Notes: generated by a model from the sequence alone, not told the origin. DNA of 54,257 bases from Phycisphaerae bacterium (GCA_030426385.1 JAUHYI010000023.1:1-54257); one strand, 5' to 3'; positions 1-9,659 are shown, numbered from the stretch's first letter. Numbers and translations are program-made.

Positions 1-254
1 GTTGGCGATTGGGCCAACCATGTGATGAGCGTTTGTTTTTGTTGATCATTGAGCTTGCAGGTGGGCCCCAGATGTGGCTTGGCCCGAAGCGCATCCCACC
101 CGCCATCGTGATACACCCGTCGCCAGGTGCGAATGGTCTGCGGGTGACAATCGAGTAGCGTCGCGATGTCGTGGACATCCAGGTTCCGCTCAAACATCCG
201 CACCGCGATCCGTCGCCGTTCGTTGAGCGCCTCAATGGTCCGTTCCAACGCCAT
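1..254 (-). CDS. IS630-type transposase, N-terminal fragment (cut by window edge)
   Basis: The minus strand reads MALERTIEALNERRRIAVRM from an ATG at 254 and stays open to the left edge. About 84 residues are visible. They form a helix-turn-helix of the kind at the N terminus of IS630/Tc1-like transposases, with the segment DIATLLDCHPQTIRTWRRVY followed by GGWDALRAKPHLGPTCKL. In this family the region binds the element ends, and a DDE catalytic domain would follow off the window. Whether the element is complete cannot be seen. The stretch just outside it (about 331-422) holds a dispersed repeat, so this end looks like mobile or repeat-rich DNA. It could also be a stand-alone HTH protein of the same fold. 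Confidence 0.75.
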   Translation of the reverse strand, partial: MALERTIEALNERRRIAVRMFERNLDVHDIATLLDCHPQTIRTWRRVYHDGGWDALRAKPHLGPTCKLNDQQKQTLITWLAQSP

Positions 255-330
255 GGCCAACAAAATAACCACAACCCCAAAAATGCGCAATGCCTAACAT
301 GCGCCGTACCGTGCGCACAGACTATCGAGT

Positions 331-422
331 GATCAATAGCGGGCGACGCGCCAGCGTCCCGCGTTTCACGTTTCATGTTTCGCCATGGACACATGGGCGG
401 CTGCGCGGCTTCCCGCTAAACA
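331..422 (+). repeat. Dispersed inverted-repeat element R1, copy A
   Basis: The left part carries AGCGGGCGACGCGCCAGCGT. Three 7-bp units follow (GTTTCAC, GTTTCAT, GTTTCGC at 363-383), then CATGGACACATGGGCGGCTG and the right end GGCTTCCCGCTAAAC. The same layout is seen at 37513-37605 and, inverted, at 20321-20446. Each end can fold into a hairpin. The element lies in the non-coding gap 255-472. Confidence 0.7.
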
Positions 423-472
423 TAAAATTGAAACGCTCTAGAAACTCGCATGCAATTATTAAAAAGCGCGTA

Positions 473-1144
473 TCAGTTGCCTTCGTTAAGTTCAACCAGA
501 TCCATCTTGAATTGTGAGCCTTGCGATTCTCCGCGCACTCGCACCATACCGCCGGGAACGTCCTTACACATCCAGACTTTCCCGCTCACAGGCTTACCTT
601 TATCGACGGATTCGTAGCTGTACCACAAACAATCAAACGATCGCCCCGCGACCTTGATCGTTTCGTTGCCATGTTCGACTTGGCTGTTTTCCACGGAATT
701 CGGATCCTGGTAAACCGGATCGATCTCGCTTGATTCAACTTTGGCAGCCACGGTTTCGGTCTGCGTCGGCGTGGGCATTTCACGGCCACCCATGATCACG
801 GTGGTCGCGTTGGATAAAACCGCTTTGTCACCATCGAGCGCGGTGAGTGTGGTTACTTTTTTCATGGTCACCACCATGCCCTGCATCGCGGCTTCACCGC
901 TATGGGTTGTCGATGCCCCAACGCCGAACTGCGCCCAGGTTTGGTACTGCGGATTATCAACTTTTTCCGCCTGCGCCCATGCCGGTGCCAACGTCATCAC
1001 CATGCCCATCATCAGCAACACCATTAAAACCCCAGAGCGCATCGGGGCTTTGGTTCCGGTGTGGGCTGGGGCATGAGAAAACAGTCGCGATTCACAAGTG
1101 TTTGACCACATCGTCGAAGCCAATAATAAAGTTCTGTAAACCAT
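473..1144 (-). CDS. Secreted protein of unknown function
   Basis: I do not recognise the family. The start is placed at the ATG at 1144 because AGGAG lies 7 nt upstream on the minus strand; an upstream in-frame ATG at 1177 lacks this. A hydrophobic segment (MRSGVLMVLLMMGMVMTLAP then AWAQA) looks like a signal peptide with an AQA-type cleavage site, though it sits about 34 residues in, so the ATG at 1042 is an alternative start. The mature part has about 170 residues with two cysteines (near SFDCLWY and VWMCKDVPGG) that could form a disulfide. Residues around DCLWYSY and KDVPGGMVRV suggest a beta-rich periplasmic domain. The gene is transcribed away from the kinase gene that follows. Confidence 0.7.
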   Translation of the reverse strand: MVYRTLLLASTMWSNTCESRLFSHAPAHTGTKAPMRSGVLMVLLMMGMVMTLAPAWAQAEKVDNPQYQTWAQFGVGASTTHSGEAAMQGMVVTMKKVTTLTALDGDKAVLSNATTVIMGGREMPTPTQTETVAAKVESSEIDPVYQDPNSVENSQVEHGNETIKVAGRSFDCLWYSYESVDKGKPVSGKVWMCKDVPGGMVRVRGESQGSQFKMDLVELNEGN

Positions 1145-1459
1145 CGGAACGCTCCTGTCATTGAATGATAAATACATGCGATTCTAAAAAACCTGCGTTG
1201 GTATGCTCGCTCGAATGAGTGATTGATTGCTCCTCATTCGGCTAGCGCAAGCAACAATGATAAGTAAAATCCTACACTTTGCCAGTGAACATTTTAGCCA
1301 AAAATGAAATGGCGATTTGTACACACATCGGCCATGTGACCGATGCATAAAATAATTCTGGCACTATGCTTGGGCTTGTCATAACAATTTCACAATCACA
1401 TTTATCAACCGTTGCCAATTACTTTCCGGGCCTGGCATTTCATGGGTGCTCTGGGCTGT

Positions 1460-3130
1460 ATGAAAAAATCATTGCGGGATGCTAGCCAATTCTTGTGGGA
1501 CGTGGGATTGGCTGCGCTGATTTATACGCTCACGCTGTGGGTTTCATCGCAGCTTTTCGCACCCGACACCGAGCGATTCGGCCTCATGCCAATCTGGGCT
1601 GCTTCGGGTATCGGGTTCGGCCTGGCCTGGCACATCGGGTTTCGTTCAGTATGGGGAATCTTCATCGGCGGGGTGTTCTTTTCATATGCCAGTCCCGGAG
1701 CGTGGGATTTTAATTTTCCCGGTCCGATCCTCAACGCCCTCGAAGGCTACGCCACCGTTTGGGTCATGCGCCGCGGTGCTGGGCGTGAGGCCGACTTCGC
1801 CCATGTGCGCGGAGCATTGTGGTTTTTTCTCGCAGCATTTTTCACCACCGGCCTGCATGGCCTGATTGATGCTGTGGTCGTCTGGTTTAAACCGCAACAT
1901 GCCGATCAAGCTCTCAACGTCTTGTGGGTGATCTGGCTCACCAACGGTTTGGGGTTACTGCTGTTCGGCCCGATGTGCGTGGCCTGTTCGCCTGGGCATC
2001 TACCACACTGGCCGTTACGCCGATGGCTCACACTTTTGGCCGTTGTGCTAATCGCCCTGGTGCTGGGTGTGGTTCTTTTCAATGCACCTCATACGTTGGG
2101 CGAAATCCAATTTCATCCCCTGGTTTTTTTGTTCTTGCCCATCACGGTCTTCTGCGCCTTTCGGTTGGGACTGGCAACCACCACAGCCATAACTGCGTTG
2201 ATTGCCATCATCACCATCACTGGCACGTTGCACAGCCGGGGCCCGTTTCATGGCGAAGATGCCGCGATATCACTGTATAACCTGCAACTGTATCTCCTCA
2301 TGCTCGGTGCCGCCCCCCTGCTGTTCGCGGCGATGTTTGCAGGCATCCGTCGCGCAAAAACAAAAATTCAAAATCATGTTCAACTTGAACGCCAACTCTA
2401 TAACGAACTAGATCACCGCGTGCGCAGCAACCTGCAATCATTGCTTTCCATGATTCAATTGGCTGAACAGCGCCAACAGAATGCTGACGAGTTGGCTCAA
2501 TCGTTACAGAGTCGCGTCCAGGCCATGGCCAACATTCACGCTCTGCTCAGCGGCAAATCTCTTAAGACACTCAGCCTGCAACAACTGCTCGCGACATTTT
2601 TACCACCCGGAGCCAGCAATCGCATTCGGTCCCAAGGTCCACATACGCCGATACCACATCCCAAAGAGCGTCCGCTGGGCATGATCTTTCATGAACTGAT
2701 CACCAACGCCAATCAACATGGCGTGCTTAAACATCCCGATGGTTTTATTGATATCCAATGGAAACGAATCGATCCGCAATACATTCAGATCGACTGGAAC
2801 GAAATGATCAAAAGATCCATCCTCACGGCCAGCGCCGTGGCTGTAGAACAATCAAAACAAGCACAACGCACTAAATCAACGCAACAATCCAGCGCGGAAC
2901 CCGTTCGCCAAGTGCATGATGCCTCAACCCATCACGCCCACTTCGCTCAGGAATTTGATGACTTCAATCCACCCAAACCCTGGGAAAAAGCTCGCGAAGG
3001 CATCGGCCTGACACTGGTCCGCAATCTATGCCAATACGAACTCGATGGCCATGCCACATTGCACATCACGCCCCAGGGCACGACCCACCAACTTGTGGTC
3101 CACATCGAACAGACATCCGAAATCAAATAG
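1460..3130 (+). CDS. MASE1-domain sensor histidine kinase (first of a tandem pair)
   Basis: The N-terminal 290 or so residues hold about eight membrane segments and the MASE1-type motif MPIWAASGIGFGLAW. MASE1 is an integral membrane sensor domain with mostly unknown ligands. A HisKA_2-like dimerisation domain follows, with YNELDHRVRSNLQSLLSMIQ; the presumed phospho-acceptor is His319. An ATPase domain has N box HELITNANQHG and a late glycine box GIGLTLVRNL. Between these boxes the canonical DxGxG is not visible; about 80 polar residues intervene. No receiver or DNA-binding domain is attached. Start options are TTG 1412, ATG 1442 and ATG 1460; none has a strong ribosome site, and 1460 (MKKSLRDASQ) precedes the first membrane segment most naturally. 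A paralogue begins 68 bp downstream. Confidence 0.85.
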   Translation: MKKSLRDASQFLWDVGLAALIYTLTLWVSSQLFAPDTERFGLMPIWAASGIGFGLAWHIGFRSVWGIFIGGVFFSYASPGAWDFNFPGPILNALEGYATVWVMRRGAGREADFAHVRGALWFFLAAFFTTGLHGLIDAVVVWFKPQHADQALNVLWVIWLTNGLGLLLFGPMCVACSPGHLPHWPLRRWLTLLAVVLIALVLGVVLFNAPHTLGEIQFHPLVFLFLPITVFCAFRLGLATTTAITALIAIITITGTLHSRGPFHGEDAAISLYNLQLYLLMLGAAPLLFAAMFAGIRRAKTKIQNHVQLERQLYNELDHRVRSNLQSLLSMIQLAEQRQQNADELAQSLQSRVQAMANIHALLSGKSLKTLSLQQLLATFLPPGASNRIRSQGPHTPIPHPKERPLGMIFHELITNANQHGVLKHPDGFIDIQWKRIDPQYIQIDWNEMIKRSILTASAVAVEQSKQAQRTKSTQQSSAEPVRQVHDASTHHAHFAQEFDDFNPPKPWEKAREGIGLTLVRNLCQYELDGHATLHITPQGTTHQLVVHIEQTSEIK

Positions 3131-3197
3131 TCAATAACGAATAACGACTGCTTCCTCGATCTCACCAATCCATACTTCCAGACCTCGGCCCAAACTC

Positions 3198-4853
3198 TTG
3201 CCTACCACCAACACGCCAACCTCTGAATCGCACATACCAGCCGAAACGCTCGCGCAGCCTGCAGCGCACTCGCATCGCTACCAAGCCGCCAGAGACATGG
3301 CCATATCAACGGCCATCTATGGCCTGGCGCAATGGGCATCACTAATCATGTGGCCCATCGATGAGTCGCGCAACAGTTTGCTACCCGTATGGCCAGCGGC
3401 GGGCGTGGGCTTCGCCCTTGTCTGGCTCATGACAAAACGCGCGACAGCATCGATACCTGCGGCGCTGGGCATTCTGATCGGCGGTACGGCTGTTTCTTTT
3501 TTTTATGCCGCCGACTGGACCTACATTCTCATAAGCCCATGCCTCAATGCCCTTGAGGCGTGGATTGCTGTGACTCTCATGCGCCGCGGCGCTGGTGCTG
3601 AAGCTGATCTTCATCATGTGAAGGGCGTGCTCTGGTTTTTTGCGGTGATCATCATCGCCACCGCCATTCACGGCATCGGCCATGGATTGATCAATGCCAT
3701 TCGTTTTTCCGATCCGATGGTGGGATGGCAGAACCTCCTGATTATTTGCCTGACCAGTGGCATGGGCATTTTGCTGTTTGCCCCCACGATCATCATCTGG
3801 CTCCAAGGCATCACAACCTCAGAAAAAAATACTGCCCCAATTCGCTGGCTTGAACTAACAATCATCGTCGGCATCACGTTGGCATTGTCATCGTGGTTTT
3901 TCGTGACCACCTATCCGTCGGGCCAACTCGAATCACACCCACTGATCTTTTTATTCCTGCCCGTCGCTGTACTCGCTGCATTTCGTTGTGGCATGCATGG
4001 CGCCACCACCGTCATCGCGATTGTTTCGTTCATTGCCCTGACCACCACGGTTTTTGGGTACGGCCCATTTTATTGTGACGATGTCTTCAGTTCGCTGTAC
4101 CACCTGGAAATTTATTTGATTGTTCTAGGCACAGCCTCGCTATTGTTTGCCGCCATGCTCGCTGATGAAAAATTAGCCATTGCGGAACTGCAACATCACA
4201 TCAAGCTTGAACGTTTGCTGTACAACGAACTGGATCATCGCGTTCGCAACAACCTGCAATCCCTGCTCGCCTTGATTCAACTGACCAAGAAACGCAGCAG
4301 CACCAGCAACCGGGTGGACCAACTGGCTGATTCCCTGCGTGGCCGAGTCCAAGCCATGTCCAACGTCCATGATCTGCTGGGCAGCCACTCGAACGAATCG
4401 CTGGACTTGCATGAGCTGATCCTATCCGTGGCACCGCCTGAAACCACCAATCGAATCCACTGCAACGGCCCGAAAATTTCCGTGTCACAACCGTACGAAC
4501 GGGCCCTGGGTATGGTGTTTCACGAACTGGCAACCAATGCGATAGAGCACGGCGTAATCCAACATCCCGAGGGAGCCATTCACATTCAATGGCAACGCAT
4601 CAATCCACTGGCCGTTCACATTCAATGGACCGAATCACTTGCTCAAGTGTCGCAGACACCCTCTGGCAACTCGTCCGATATGACCACCTCATCCCCGCCG
4701 CCGCAATCACAACCGCAAACACCGCCACACTCAGGCACCGGCCTGACATTGGTGCGTAATCTGTGCGAGTACGAACTCGGCGGCACTGTGGAATTGCAAT
4801 TTACCCAAGCGGGCGCACGTCATTTATTGATGTTGACATTGCCCACAGCGTAA
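3198..4853 (+). CDS. MASE1-domain sensor histidine kinase (second of a tandem pair)
   Basis: This is a paralogue of the preceding gene over its whole length. It has MASE1 motif LLPVWPAAGVGFALVW, conserved LMRRGAGAEAD and HVKGVLWFF, then YNELDHRVRNNLQSLLALIQ with presumed phospho-acceptor His347. The N box is HELATNAIEHG and the glycine box is GTGLTLVRNL. The region between the boxes is again rich in S, P and Q and lacks an obvious DxGxG. The reading frame opens at TTG 3198 without a clear ribosome site; ATG 3297 (MAISTAIYGL) would still keep the first membrane segment. The tandem arrangement and strong resemblance point to local duplication followed by divergence of the sensor part, so the two may sense different signals but share a partner. 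Confidence 0.83.
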   Translation: MPTTNTPTSESHIPAETLAQPAAHSHRYQAARDMAISTAIYGLAQWASLIMWPIDESRNSLLPVWPAAGVGFALVWLMTKRATASIPAALGILIGGTAVSFFYAADWTYILISPCLNALEAWIAVTLMRRGAGAEADLHHVKGVLWFFAVIIIATAIHGIGHGLINAIRFSDPMVGWQNLLIICLTSGMGILLFAPTIIIWLQGITTSEKNTAPIRWLELTIIVGITLALSSWFFVTTYPSGQLESHPLIFLFLPVAVLAAFRCGMHGATTVIAIVSFIALTTTVFGYGPFYCDDVFSSLYHLEIYLIVLGTASLLFAAMLADEKLAIAELQHHIKLERLLYNELDHRVRNNLQSLLALIQLTKKRSSTSNRVDQLADSLRGRVQAMSNVHDLLGSHSNESLDLHELILSVAPPETTNRIHCNGPKISVSQPYERALGMVFHELATNAIEHGVIQHPEGAIHIQWQRINPLAVHIQWTESLAQVSQTPSGNSSDMTTSSPPPQSQPQTPPHSGTGLTLVRNLCEYELGGTVELQFTQAGARHLLMLTLPTA

Positions 4854-5113
4854 ACCCATTCACGGCAAATCCCATGCATGAAAACTGTCGCGCATGACGG
4901 CTGTGGCCTGCGCGATTGGTCCAGACAGACAAAGCGGATTATTCATCTCAGGCAGACGAAAGCCACCAATCGATACAACCGGCAGGGCTTCACAACCAAC
5001 CTTGCCTAATTAACGCAAGTGGCCCAGAACGCTGACCGATCCAGATTACAGAATCGTGAACTTAGGCAAATTGGGAAAGATTTGCCGAACACACCGACGG
5101 AGAGGAAACAAAC

Positions 5114-5761
5114 GTGGCAGATTCCAACGGTAAAACTAACGGCAATGAATCCAACAATGCCCCCGAGGGCGAAGACAAGCAGGTCTATACCACAGGCGAA
5201 GCGGCCGAGGTCTGCAAAGTTTCACAGCAAACTATCATTCGCTGTTTCGATAGCGGACGCCTCAAAGGTTTTCGCGTGCCTGGCAGTCGGTTTCGTCGAA
5301 TCCCTCGGGAAGAGCTGATTCGGTTTATGCGCGATAACGATATTCCAGTCGATGAGCTCGAAGGCAGTAAGCGTCGGGTGTTGATCGTGGATGACGATGA
5401 ACAGATTGTGGAATTGTTTGTCGACGTGTTCGGCCGAGACTCGCGATTTGAAATACGCACCGCGACGACTGGCTATGACGCGGGCCTGGTCACCGAACAG
5501 TTTCGCCCGGAGTTGATCATTCTTGATTACATGCTGCCCGACATCAATGGCAATGTGGTGTGCCAATCGATTCGTAAAAACGCAGACATGCGCAATACAA
5601 AAATCATCATCGTCTCGGGCGTGGTGAATAAGGATGAAGTGGAAGACCTGCTGGATGCAGGGGCAGACGATTTCATCAAGAAGCCGTTCAATATCGAAAA
5701 GTTATTGGGTCGTATCGGGGAATTGCTTGGCATCGAACCCAACATCGCCACCCGCGCCTAA
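5114..5761 (+). CDS. Excisionase/MerR-like HTH fused to a C-terminal receiver domain
   Basis: The start is GTG 5114, with GGAGAGG about 9 nt upstream. Residues 24-75 are a helix-turn-helix of the excisionase/MerR type (YTTGEAAEVCKVSQQTIIRC then GFRVPGSRFRRIPREEL). Residues 87-205 are a complete response-regulator receiver: VLIVDDDE acidic pocket, phospho-acceptor Asp138 in LIILDYMLPD, switch Ser in IIIVSG and Lys in IKKPF. The order is HTH first, receiver last, the reverse of OmpR- and NarL-type regulators. Linkage to the two kinases upstream and the HDOD kinase downstream makes it the likely transcriptional output of this block. The DNA target is not visible. Confidence 0.85.
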   Translation: MADSNGKTNGNESNNAPEGEDKQVYTTGEAAEVCKVSQQTIIRCFDSGRLKGFRVPGSRFRRIPREELIRFMRDNDIPVDELEGSKRRVLIVDDDEQIVELFVDVFGRDSRFEIRTATTGYDAGLVTEQFRPELIILDYMLPDINGNVVCQSIRKNADMRNTKIIIVSGVVNKDEVEDLLDAGADDFIKKPFNIEKLLGRIGELLGIEPNIATRA

Positions 5762-5946
5762 CCCCCCCCCACACACACGCATCCACATAATTACCCAACG
5801 ACCCTCACGTTTTACGATAATTTTCCACGTTTTCCTTGTTGGCAATCATTCCTGCACGAGCGTTGCCACACAAGCTGGGCCGAAAACCACCCCTCGATTC
5901 ATTGATACGGACATTGCCACGGATCATGAATCATAGGTGAGCCAAG

Positions 5947-8232
5947 ATGACCGCAACACCAAGCATCATGTCGAACCCGGGCCAAACACCTGCTGCCAAT
6001 GCGCAGCACGTGGAAACGATCCTGCGTCAAATAGATGTGCTGCCCACATTGCCCGCCATTGCCACGCGATTGTTGGCCTTGACTGCGGATACCGAAACGC
6101 ATGCGAATCAGGTCATCGAACTGATCAGCGCCGATCCGACATTGACCGCCAAGGTTTTATCATTGAGCCAACGCTTGGGCCGAAACCATCGCCAGGATGT
6201 AACCACCGTCGAGCGTGCGGTGCAGATGATGGGCTTTAATGCAATTCGCAATGCGGTTTTGTCCGTCACTGTGTTTGATTTATATGGACCCTCGGACGAC
6301 GAGGGCGAAAAAGATTCCACCAATTCGGAAAGCGAGCCCTTCGGCACGTTCGATCTCACAGAATTCTGGTGGCATTCCATCGGCGTGGCCATCGCAGCGC
6401 AAATGATCGCCTCGCGTCACCGCCAAGAGCCCGGCGTCGATGCGGACGAAGCGTTTGTCTGTGGCTTGTTGCACGACATCGGCAAAGTGGCATTGGAACA
6501 GATATTGCCCAAGGCCATGCAGCGTGTGGTTGAACTGGCGAATCTTAATCAGGGCAACATTGCCGAATTTGAACGGCGTGTGATGGGACTGGATCACCAC
6601 ACCGCGGGCAAACGCTTAACTGAGCAATGGAATTTGCCGCACATCATTCAGGATTGCGTGTGGCTGCACGGGCAAACGTTCGACATGCTGCCCGATATCG
6701 ATCATCGAAAAATGGTGGGAATCATCTCACTGGCTGACCTGATTGTGCGCCGCCATTATGTGGGTTACAGCGGGAATCACCAGATTCGCGAAGATCCAAA
6801 ATTGCTGGCCATGCAGATGGAACTGGACCCGGCGGTGGTGGACGAGGTTTCCGAAAAGCTGCATATCGAGTTAGGCAAACATGCGGCGGCCTTGGGATTG
6901 GCCGAGAAGCCGTCGGTTGAATTGTTTATGTCGTCGATTCAAAAAGCCAACCGCGAGTTGGGCCGACTTAATGACGCTTGGCTACGCAAAGGTCGATCGA
7001 GTGATCGACAAAGCAAAATACTCAATGCAATCACTGCGTTTCATGCCGAAGCCGAACCGGGCCGATCGATTGAAACGGTTTTCGAATCGGTGGTGAGCAG
7101 TGCGATACGAGCGCTGGGTCCGGCTAATTATTCAATTTTATATGAGCACGAGGCGCACAAACATTGGTGGTTGGCCACGTATAACCACGAGGGCAAACGG
7201 GCTCGCGATGAAATGCTGACCCCGCCCCCCAATGCACCGACCCTGACTCAAATCGATGCTCAGGAGCCGGGCCAAATTGGACAAATGGGATTGCTGCCGT
7301 TTGTGGCAGACTATCTAGGCGATGACGTGGACGTGCGCGAGGTGCGATTAATTCCACTGGGATGCGCGTGGGGCACGGTGGCGGTGTTGATGCACGACAT
7401 AAAAGATTTGCCGCCGTGGCGCGAGTTGGCGTCGATGACCACGACCTGGGGCGCGGCCATCGCGGCCACCCAACAACACGCTGGTGCTAAACGCATGAGT
7501 GAACAATTGGTCGAATCGAATCGCCAATTGTCCGAAGCCCAGCAACGTTTATTGCAAAACGAATCGTTGGCACGACTTGGTCAGATGACCTCGGGCGCTG
7601 CGCACGAAATGAACAATCCGTTGGCAGTGATCAGTGGGCGTGGCCAACTGCTGGCGATGAAACTGCAGCCGGGCTCCGAAGAACAAAAAGCCGCGCAGGT
7701 GGTGTGCGATCAGGCCCATCGCTTGAGTGATCTGATCACATCATTACACCTGATGGCTGAGCCCCCCGTCGCGAATCGATCACTAACGGATGTGCGCAAG
7801 CTGTTGGAAAAAACAGTGGCCCAGGTGAAAACCCAATTGTCCCCAGCCTTGACGCAAGTGCCGGTGTCGTTGCAATGGAAAGCCGAGTTACCGGTCGTTC
7901 CGATTGATGCAGAACAAGTCAGCCAGGCGGTGACGGAATTGTTACTCAACGCGATGCAAGCCTCGCCGCAATCGTGTGTTCATTTATCGGTCCGAGTGGA
8001 TTCGGCCGCGACCGCATTGGTCATCCAGGTAACTGACGACGGGGTCGGTATGGATGAACATACGCTGGCGCATGCGTTGGATCCGTTTTTTAGTTACAAG
8101 CCCGCAGGCCGTCGAACCGGGCTGGGATTGAGTCGCGTGCAGCAATGGGCCAAGGCACATGGCGGCACAATCGACCTACGTAGCACAGCCCGCAACGGAA
8201 CCGTCGCAAGTTTGACATTACCACTCGATTAA
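5947..8232 (+). CDS. HDOD domain - GAF-like - histidine kinase fusion
   Basis: AGGTGAG lies about 6 nt before the ATG. Residues 15-290 form an HDOD domain (LPAIATRLLALT, ISADPTLTAKVLSLSQ). Unusually for HDOD, the metal-site-like residues LLHDIGK and LDHHTAG are retained. Residues of about 355-520 resemble a GAF sensor. A coiled stretch (SEAQQRLLQNESLARL) leads into a HisKA domain with H box SGAAHEMNNPLAVISG; the phospho-acceptor is His553. An HHPK-type ATPase follows with N box ELLLNAMQAS, DDGVGMD and a glycine box GRRTGLGLSR. No membrane segments are present, so it is cytoplasmic. HDOD proteins generally act in signalling scaffolds; the fused kinase implies that HDOD ligand or partner binding controls phosphorylation, which is inference. 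Confidence 0.87.
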   Translation: MTATPSIMSNPGQTPAANAQHVETILRQIDVLPTLPAIATRLLALTADTETHANQVIELISADPTLTAKVLSLSQRLGRNHRQDVTTVERAVQMMGFNAIRNAVLSVTVFDLYGPSDDEGEKDSTNSESEPFGTFDLTEFWWHSIGVAIAAQMIASRHRQEPGVDADEAFVCGLLHDIGKVALEQILPKAMQRVVELANLNQGNIAEFERRVMGLDHHTAGKRLTEQWNLPHIIQDCVWLHGQTFDMLPDIDHRKMVGIISLADLIVRRHYVGYSGNHQIREDPKLLAMQMELDPAVVDEVSEKLHIELGKHAAALGLAEKPSVELFMSSIQKANRELGRLNDAWLRKGRSSDRQSKILNAITAFHAEAEPGRSIETVFESVVSSAIRALGPANYSILYEHEAHKHWWLATYNHEGKRARDEMLTPPPNAPTLTQIDAQEPGQIGQMGLLPFVADYLGDDVDVREVRLIPLGCAWGTVAVLMHDIKDLPPWRELASMTTTWGAAIAATQQHAGAKRMSEQLVESNRQLSEAQQRLLQNESLARLGQMTSGAAHEMNNPLAVISGRGQLLAMKLQPGSEEQKAAQVVCDQAHRLSDLITSLHLMAEPPVANRSLTDVRKLLEKTVAQVKTQLSPALTQVPVSLQWKAELPVVPIDAEQVSQAVTELLLNAMQASPQSCVHLSVRVDSAATALVIQVTDDGVGMDEHTLAHALDPFFSYKPAGRRTGLGLSRVQQWAKAHGGTIDLRSTARNGTVASLTLPLD

Positions 8233-8327
8233 CTGGGTTGATTGCCCGATACAAGAGTTCGGAGAACTACGCGATAGCTCGTTTGGAGAATGAGTTATCG
8301 TGACCAAGGGATTGCAGGAGAAAGTCA

Positions 8328-9581
8328 GTGCCGCATCAGAAACCGCATCAAGTCGATTCCCTAATCGGGATCGAAAATGGTACCGCTCATGAATCGCCGA
8401 ACGGGTCGAAACCGTTTCGCGTTCTGCTGGTCGACCACGAAGCGCAAGTGCGCGACGTGATGCGACAGGCCATGAGCGATCGAATCATCAAGAATGAAGT
8501 CGATCTGTCTGTGGTGGACAGCATCGAACAAGCCAAGGCGCATTTGGTCGAACACGCCACGGATTTGGTGTTGATCGAGCCGAACATGCCGGCGCATGAA
8601 GGTCAGCCCGACGGCATGAGTTATGCCCGTGAATTGACGCGAACACGTCCACAAACGCAAACGATTTTGATCACCGATGAGCCGAACCTGAAACGCGCGA
8701 TCGAAGCGATCCGCGTGGGTGTTTCGGATTTGATTGTTAAGCCACTGGATCTGAATGAACTCAATGAGCGGGTGCGTGAAGCCATCGCTCGACATGCGGA
8801 TCACAATCGACATCGCCGACGCGTGAAACGTTTGAAAAAGATTTGCCAGAAATTGAACACGTCACGCCAGGAAATCAGCCAACAGGTTGATACGCTGTGC
8901 AACGATCTGGTGACGGCCTATCAAGAGCTGGCCAATCAGATGCAACACGTGGTGCAGACACAGGAATTTGTGTTACGCATCAAAGACGAATTGGACCTGG
9001 AACAGTTGTTGCGAACGACGCTGGAATATTTGCTGGAAAAAGTCGGACCAACCAACGCTGCCATTTTCCTGCCATCCGAAGCGGACCAGGATTACACGCT
9101 GGGCGGTTATGTCAACTACAGCTTCAGCGATGATGTCGCTGACATGTTGTTACAACATCTGGCCGATGTGTTATCACCGCGCATTGCGGAAAGCCCTGAG
9201 CCCGTGCTCATCAACGACAACAACACATTGACCGAATGGGTGGGCGATGATTTCGCGTACTTGGAAGACAGCCACATTCTGTCGTTCCCTTGTGTGTGCG
9301 ATGATGAAACATTGGCGGTGGTGGTGTTATTCCGCGATCAACGTGAACCATTGAACGACGCGGATGTGGAATTAGCTTCGGCCATGATGTCGCTGGTGGG
9401 CGAACACCTCAAGCGCATCATTCGCGTGCATCATCGACAATTGATGCATGACGATATTCCCTCCACGTTTTCGTTTGGTGATGCCCAGATGGAAAGCGAT
9501 GACCCCTCGAGCTGGGGCAAGTCGTGGCACCCTGATGACGACAACAGCCAAGAAGATGACGAGGACGGCATGGCGATGTGA
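8328..9581 (+). CDS. Degenerate receiver domain + coiled coil + GAF protein
   Basis: The start is GTG 8328, with CAGGAG about 8 nt upstream. Residues 30-150 align to a CheY-like receiver (FRVLLVDHEAQ, ILITDEP, LIVKPLDL). The usual acidic pair reads Asp36-His37, and the phospho-acceptor position is Glu84 (LVLIEPNMP) instead of Asp. The switch Thr and conserved Lys remain. A coiled coil (about 155-220) leads to a GAF domain (about 225-370). The C terminus is very acidic (DDDNSQEDDEDG). There is no DNA-binding or catalytic domain. It is the last gene of the signalling block, 96 bp after the HDOD kinase and followed by a strong terminator. A Glu at the acceptor site often mimics the phosphorylated state, so it may be a constitutive or adaptor component. 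Confidence 0.83.
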   Translation: MPHQKPHQVDSLIGIENGTAHESPNGSKPFRVLLVDHEAQVRDVMRQAMSDRIIKNEVDLSVVDSIEQAKAHLVEHATDLVLIEPNMPAHEGQPDGMSYARELTRTRPQTQTILITDEPNLKRAIEAIRVGVSDLIVKPLDLNELNERVREAIARHADHNRHRRRVKRLKKICQKLNTSRQEISQQVDTLCNDLVTAYQELANQMQHVVQTQEFVLRIKDELDLEQLLRTTLEYLLEKVGPTNAAIFLPSEADQDYTLGGYVNYSFSDDVADMLLQHLADVLSPRIAESPEPVLINDNNTLTEWVGDDFAYLEDSHILSFPCVCDDETLAVVVLFRDQREPLNDADVELASAMMSLVGEHLKRIIRVHHRQLMHDDIPSTFSFGDAQMESDDPSSWGKSWHPDDDNSQEDDEDGMAM

Positions 9582-9600
9582 TATCGATCCATTGAACGTT

Positions 9601-9636
9601 TAGCTCGCCTAGCTCGTCTAGCTCGTCTGGCTCGAA
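9601..9636 (+). repeat. 9-bp tandem array
   Basis: Four units of TAGCTCGTC type (TAGCTCGCC, TAGCTCGTC twice, TGGCTCGAA) lie between the stop codon at 9581 and the terminator. The period-8 array at 50222-50261 has similar composition. Confidence 0.75.
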
Positions 9637-9659
9637 GCGAACAAAACACGAAATACCCC

